Shown in pieces: positions 61,576-64,000 of a stretch of 64,000 nucleotides of DNA. The stretch comes from an uncultured Ezakiella sp. (GTDB lineage: Bacteria > Bacillota > Clostridia > Tissierellales > Peptoniphilaceae): positions 248,001 to 312,000 of the forward strand of contig NZ_CALTVH010000001.1 of the NCBI RefSeq assembly GCF_943913045.1. Direction: 5' to 3'. Numbering within the stretch: the stretch's first letter is position 1; the number at the start of each line of letters is the position of its first letter. The position numbers were made by a program, and so were the translations under genes. The notes beneath the pieces were generated by a model, which saw only the letters and a program-made list of their open reading frames with translations, was not told the origin of the DNA and did no database searches.

Positions 61576-62881
61576 TTTCCCCTTTTATCCTCCTTAGGTA
61601 TTCAGTCATTTCTTTCTCGTAGCCTATATCCTTTGGCTCATAAAATTTAATATCTTTAATCTCATCTGGTAAATAAGATTGGTCTACATATCCATTTTCA
61701 AAACTATGTGGATAAATATATCCGCCTACTCCTAGTTTTTCAGAGCCTTGGTAGTGGCCATCTCTCAAATGGTTTGGAACTTTATATGCACCATTTTTTC
61801 TAATAAAACTCATAGCCTCATTAATAGCCATATACGAACTATTATTTTTAGGAGCACAGGCCAAATATACTGCAGCCTGAGCTAAGTTAATTCTGACCTC
61901 TGGCATACCTATAACAGTTGTGGCATAAAAAGCATTTGTCGCCACATTTAAAGCCATTGGATCTGCATTTGACACGTCCTCGCTTGCAAATATCACCATC
62001 CGTCTAGCTATAAATCTTGGATCTTCTCCAGATAAAAGCATCTTGGCCAAATAAAATATAGCTGCATCTGGATCGCTGCCCCTCATAGATTTTATAAAAG
62101 CAGAAATCGTATCATAGTGCTCGTCAGTTGAGTCATATTTGAGGGTTGCATTCATAAAGTTATCTCTAACAGTGTGCTCATCAATATAAAGTTTATTATT
62201 TTCGTGTCTTCCGTTTAAAACAGAAACTTCAAAGCTATTTATCAGCCTTCTGGCGTCACCACCGGCACGTTTAAGTAAAAATTCTTTGGCCTCTGGGCTT
62301 ATTTCAATCGTTAAATTGTTTTCTTTAGAATATAAATTATTAGCCCGGTCTAAAAGCTCTTCAAGAGCCTGTGGATTTAATGATTTTAATTCAATTAAGA
62401 TTAACCTAGATATAAGAGCCTTGTTAACTGCAAAAAATGGATTTTCAGTTGTAGCTCCAATAAGTACAAGGTCACCCGCCTCAACATAGGGGAGCAAAAA
62501 ATCTTGTTGCGAAGTAGAAAATCTGTGAATTTCGTCTACAAATAAAATACTTCTGCCCATATTCATCCGCAAATTTTCTGCGGATTTTTCAACCACCTCA
62601 CGGAGTTCTTTGATTCCCGAGCTAACAGCACTTACCTTAAAGAAATTCATATTCATTTCCTTGGCAATTATCTCTGCAATTGTGGTCTTACCAGTTCCCG
62701 GTGGCCCGTATAATAAAATAGATGGCAGGTTATTTGTCTTCATAGCATTTTTAATCATACCGCCATCTCTTGTTATTTCGTCTTGTCCTAAGACATCGTC
62801 CAAAGTTTTTGGCCTTAGCTTTTCGGCTAAGGGAGCAAATTTTTCCCTTTGATTTTGCCTGTTGTATTCAAATAAATCCAT
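61568..62881 (-). CDS. rarA: Replication-associated recombination protein RarA (MgsA)
   Basis: About 437 aa. This clamp-loader-like AAA+ ATPase acts at stalled replication forks. It has Walker A GPPGTGKTTIAEIIA, DEIHRF (Walker B), the sensor region GATTENPFF, and the C-terminal tetramerisation domain with MRGSDPDAAIFYLAKML and CAPKNNSSYMAI. I start at ATG 62881 with GGAGG 5 nt upstream; the GTG at 62893 overlaps that site. Confidence 0.94.
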   Translation of the reverse strand: MDLFEYNRQNQREKFAPLAEKLRPKTLDDVLGQDEITRDGGMIKNAMKTNNLPSILLYGPPGTGKTTIAEIIAKEMNMNFFKVSAVSSGIKELREVVEKSAENLRMNMGRSILFVDEIHRFSTSQQDFLLPYVEAGDLVLIGATTENPFFAVNKALISRLILIELKSLNPQALEELLDRANNLYSKENNLTIEISPEAKEFLLKRAGGDARRLINSFEVSVLNGRHENNKLYIDEHTVRDNFMNATLKYDSTDEHYDTISAFIKSMRGSDPDAAIFYLAKMLLSGEDPRFIARRMVIFASEDVSNADPMALNVATNAFYATTVIGMPEVRINLAQAAVYLACAPKNNSSYMAINEAMSFIRKNGAYKVPNHLRDGHYQGSEKLGVGGYIYPHSFENGYVDQSYLPDEIKDIKFYEPKDIGYEKEMTEYLRRIKGENE

Positions 62882-62981
62882 GCCTACCTCCACTCACCAT
62901 TTTAACAGATATATACATAGTTTTCAATGTAAAAATAAAAATAAATTTTACTATAAATTTTAACGAATACAAAAGCAAAAA

Positions 62982-63008
62982 AAGAGAGAGATTTATCATC
63001 TCCCTCTT
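62982..63008 (-). terminator. Terminator after kbl
   Basis: An 11-bp stem with one A-C mismatch (arms 62982-62992 and 62998-63008) is followed on the minus strand by a run of T. It starts 17 nt after the kbl stop. Confidence 0.8.
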
Positions 63009-63024
63009 AAAATAGTATTTGTTA

Positions 63025-64000
63025 TTATAAGATTCCCATATCCTTACCAGCTTTTTCAAAAGCCTCAACAGCTTTATCAAGTTCTTCTTTACTGTGAGCA
63101 GCAGATATCATGCAGCGGATCCTGCCTGTTCCCTTTGGAACTGTTGGAAAAACAATTGCTGAACCAAATACACCATATTCTTTTAATTTCTTAGAGAATT
63201 CCATGGTCTTTGCTTCATCACCAATGATAACTGGTGTGATTGGAGTTTCTGAATGTCCAGTATTGAAACCTAACTTGCCCAATCTTTCTTTGAAGTATTT
63301 AGCGTTGTCCCAAAGTTTCTTTTGAAGTTCATCTGATTCCATTAGGATTTCAACTGATGCCATACATGCAGCTGTGTCTCCTGGTGAAAGTGTTGTTGAG
63401 AATAGAACTGGTCTTGCTCTGTGATTTAACCATTCATAAGCAACTTCATTACATGCAACATATCCACCCTTTACGCCAATAGCCTTTGAGAGTGTGCCGA
63501 TAACAAAGTCAACCTTGTCATTTAAATCAAAGTGGTCAACTGTACCAGCGCCATGTTTACCCATAACGCCTGAACCGTGAGCATCGTCAACATATGTTAA
63601 TGCATCATATTTTTCAGCCAATTCAACAATTTCAGGTAACTTAGCTAAGTCTCCGTCCATTGAGAAAACACCGTCAGTAATGATAAGTGTTGTTTTGTAT
63701 TTGCCTTGGTTTTCTTTTAGAACTCTTTCTAGGTCTTCCATGTCTGAGTGTTTAAAGATTGCCTTATCAGCCTTTGTCATTCTGATACCATCGATAATGG
63801 AAGCGTGATTTAATTCATCTGATATAATCAAGTCACCCTTTTCCATAATAGCTTGAATAGTACCAATATTGCAGTCATAGCCTGATTGGTAAATGAAAAC
63901 TCTTTCTGTTCCCTTGAATTGTGCTAATTTATTTTCAAGATTTTCGTGCAAGTCCATATTACCAATAATTGTCCTAACAGCACCAGCTCCTACCCCATAT
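63025..64000 (-). CDS. kbl: Glycine C-acetyltransferase (KBL), 5' end beyond window
   Basis: A PLP-dependent alpha-oxoamine synthase that condenses glycine and acetyl-CoA, or cleaves 2-amino-3-ketobutyrate from threonine. The frame stays open to the window edge and codes for YGVGAGAVRTIIGN before the internal Met at 63957, a conserved family stretch, so about 70-75 N-terminal residues lie outside. Visible motifs are DDAHGSGVMG and the PLP Lys in TLSKAIGVKGGY. The related BioF is less likely because this gene stands apart from biotin genes and matches KBL motifs better. It links threonine/glycine metabolism to acetyl-CoA. Confidence 0.88.
   Translation of the reverse strand, partial: YGVGAGAVRTIIGNMDLHENLENKLAQFKGTERVFIYQSGYDCNIGTIQAIMEKGDLIISDELNHASIIDGIRMTKADKAIFKHSDMEDLERVLKENQGKYKTTLIITDGVFSMDGDLAKLPEIVELAEKYDALTYVDDAHGSGVMGKHGAGTVDHFDLNDKVDFVIGTLSKAIGVKGGYVACNEVAYEWLNHRARPVLFSTTLSPGDTAACMASVEILMESDELQKKLWDNAKYFKERLGKLGFNTGHSETPITPVIIGDEAKTMEFSKKLKEYGVFGSAIVFPTVPKGTGRIRCMISAAHSKEELDKAVEAFEKAGKDMGIL

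Noticed and set aside
1..64000. Mobile elements, CRISPR arrays, prophage or toxin-antitoxin loci
   Set aside because: No transposase, integrase, repeat-spacer pattern or recognisable TA pair was found; gene content is core-like throughout.

Overview
The window looks like a stretch of chromosome from a low-GC, anaerobic Firmicute. Evidence for this is the A+T-rich intergenic DNA, AGGAGG-type ribosome-binding sites, and consensus sigma-A-like promoters. There is a CIRCE-controlled hrcA-grpE-dnaK locus, an oxygen-sensitive pyruvate:ferredoxin oxidoreductase, an iron-sulfur L-serine dehydratase pair and a pyruvate phosphate dikinase. The gene order (hrcA-grpE-dnaK-dnaJ-prmA-rsmE-mtaB-HIT; lspA-ylmH-sepF-yggS) is typical of Clostridia/Tissierellia. 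My best guess is an Anaerococcus/Peptoniphilus-like member of Peptoniphilaceae, but that is inference. I see no phage, insertion sequence or CRISPR array; this is mostly core genome, read largely from the minus strand.

Layout. 1-8.0 kb: heat-shock and translation-modification cluster on the minus strand, headed by a CIRCE operator. 8.1-12.7 kb: hemW, a second radical-SAM gene, lepA and lepB. 12.8-18.4 kb (plus strand): a half-length PPDK regulatory protein coupled to ppdK, then a two-gene ABC exporter. 18.4-25.4 kb (minus): a single-ORF PurD-PurL fusion, trpS, a zinc metallopeptidase and an unannotated 42-codon ORF with its own promoter and hairpin. 25.5-30.8 kb (minus): CYTH protein, nagB, a phosphoesterase, then a YhaO/YhaN-like pair headed by a degenerate PfkB-like protein. 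30.9-35.6 kb (plus): an exported, membrane-anchored amidohydrolase-like protein that has lost its metal ligands, sdaAB, sdaAA, a tRNA-Pro(GGG) on the opposite strand, and tmcAL. 35.6-43 kb (minus): a nine-gene unit from der to an RluD-family synthase with phospholipid synthesis, division (sepF) and lipoprotein-processing genes. 43.1-52.8 kb (minus): nifJ with a Crp/Fnr-like palindrome at its promoter, uvrC, pepP, a histidine phosphatase and ftsH. 53-57.8 kb (minus): potABC with two tandem potD genes. 57.8-64 kb: a small CPDC redox protein, thiI with its cysteine desulfurase, an orphan PTS IIC protein, rarA, and a glycine C-acetyltransferase cut by the window edge.

Metabolically the genes fit a fermenter that uses amino acids. 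Serine is deaminated to pyruvate (SdaAB/AA), pyruvate is oxidised by NifJ or interconverted with PEP by PpdK, and glycine/threonine carbon can pass through Kbl. The most unusual items are: (1) the half-size PPDK regulatory protein translationally coupled to ppdK; (2) the nearly linkerless PurD-PurL fusion; (3) the surface pseudo-amidohydrolase joined to a copper-amine-oxidase-N-like domain; (4) the 42-aa hydrophobic ORF whose coding region runs through an 18-bp hairpin; and (5) a kinase-dead-looking PfkB homologue leading a YhaO/YhaN-like operon. No database searches were possible, so family calls rest on recognised motifs.
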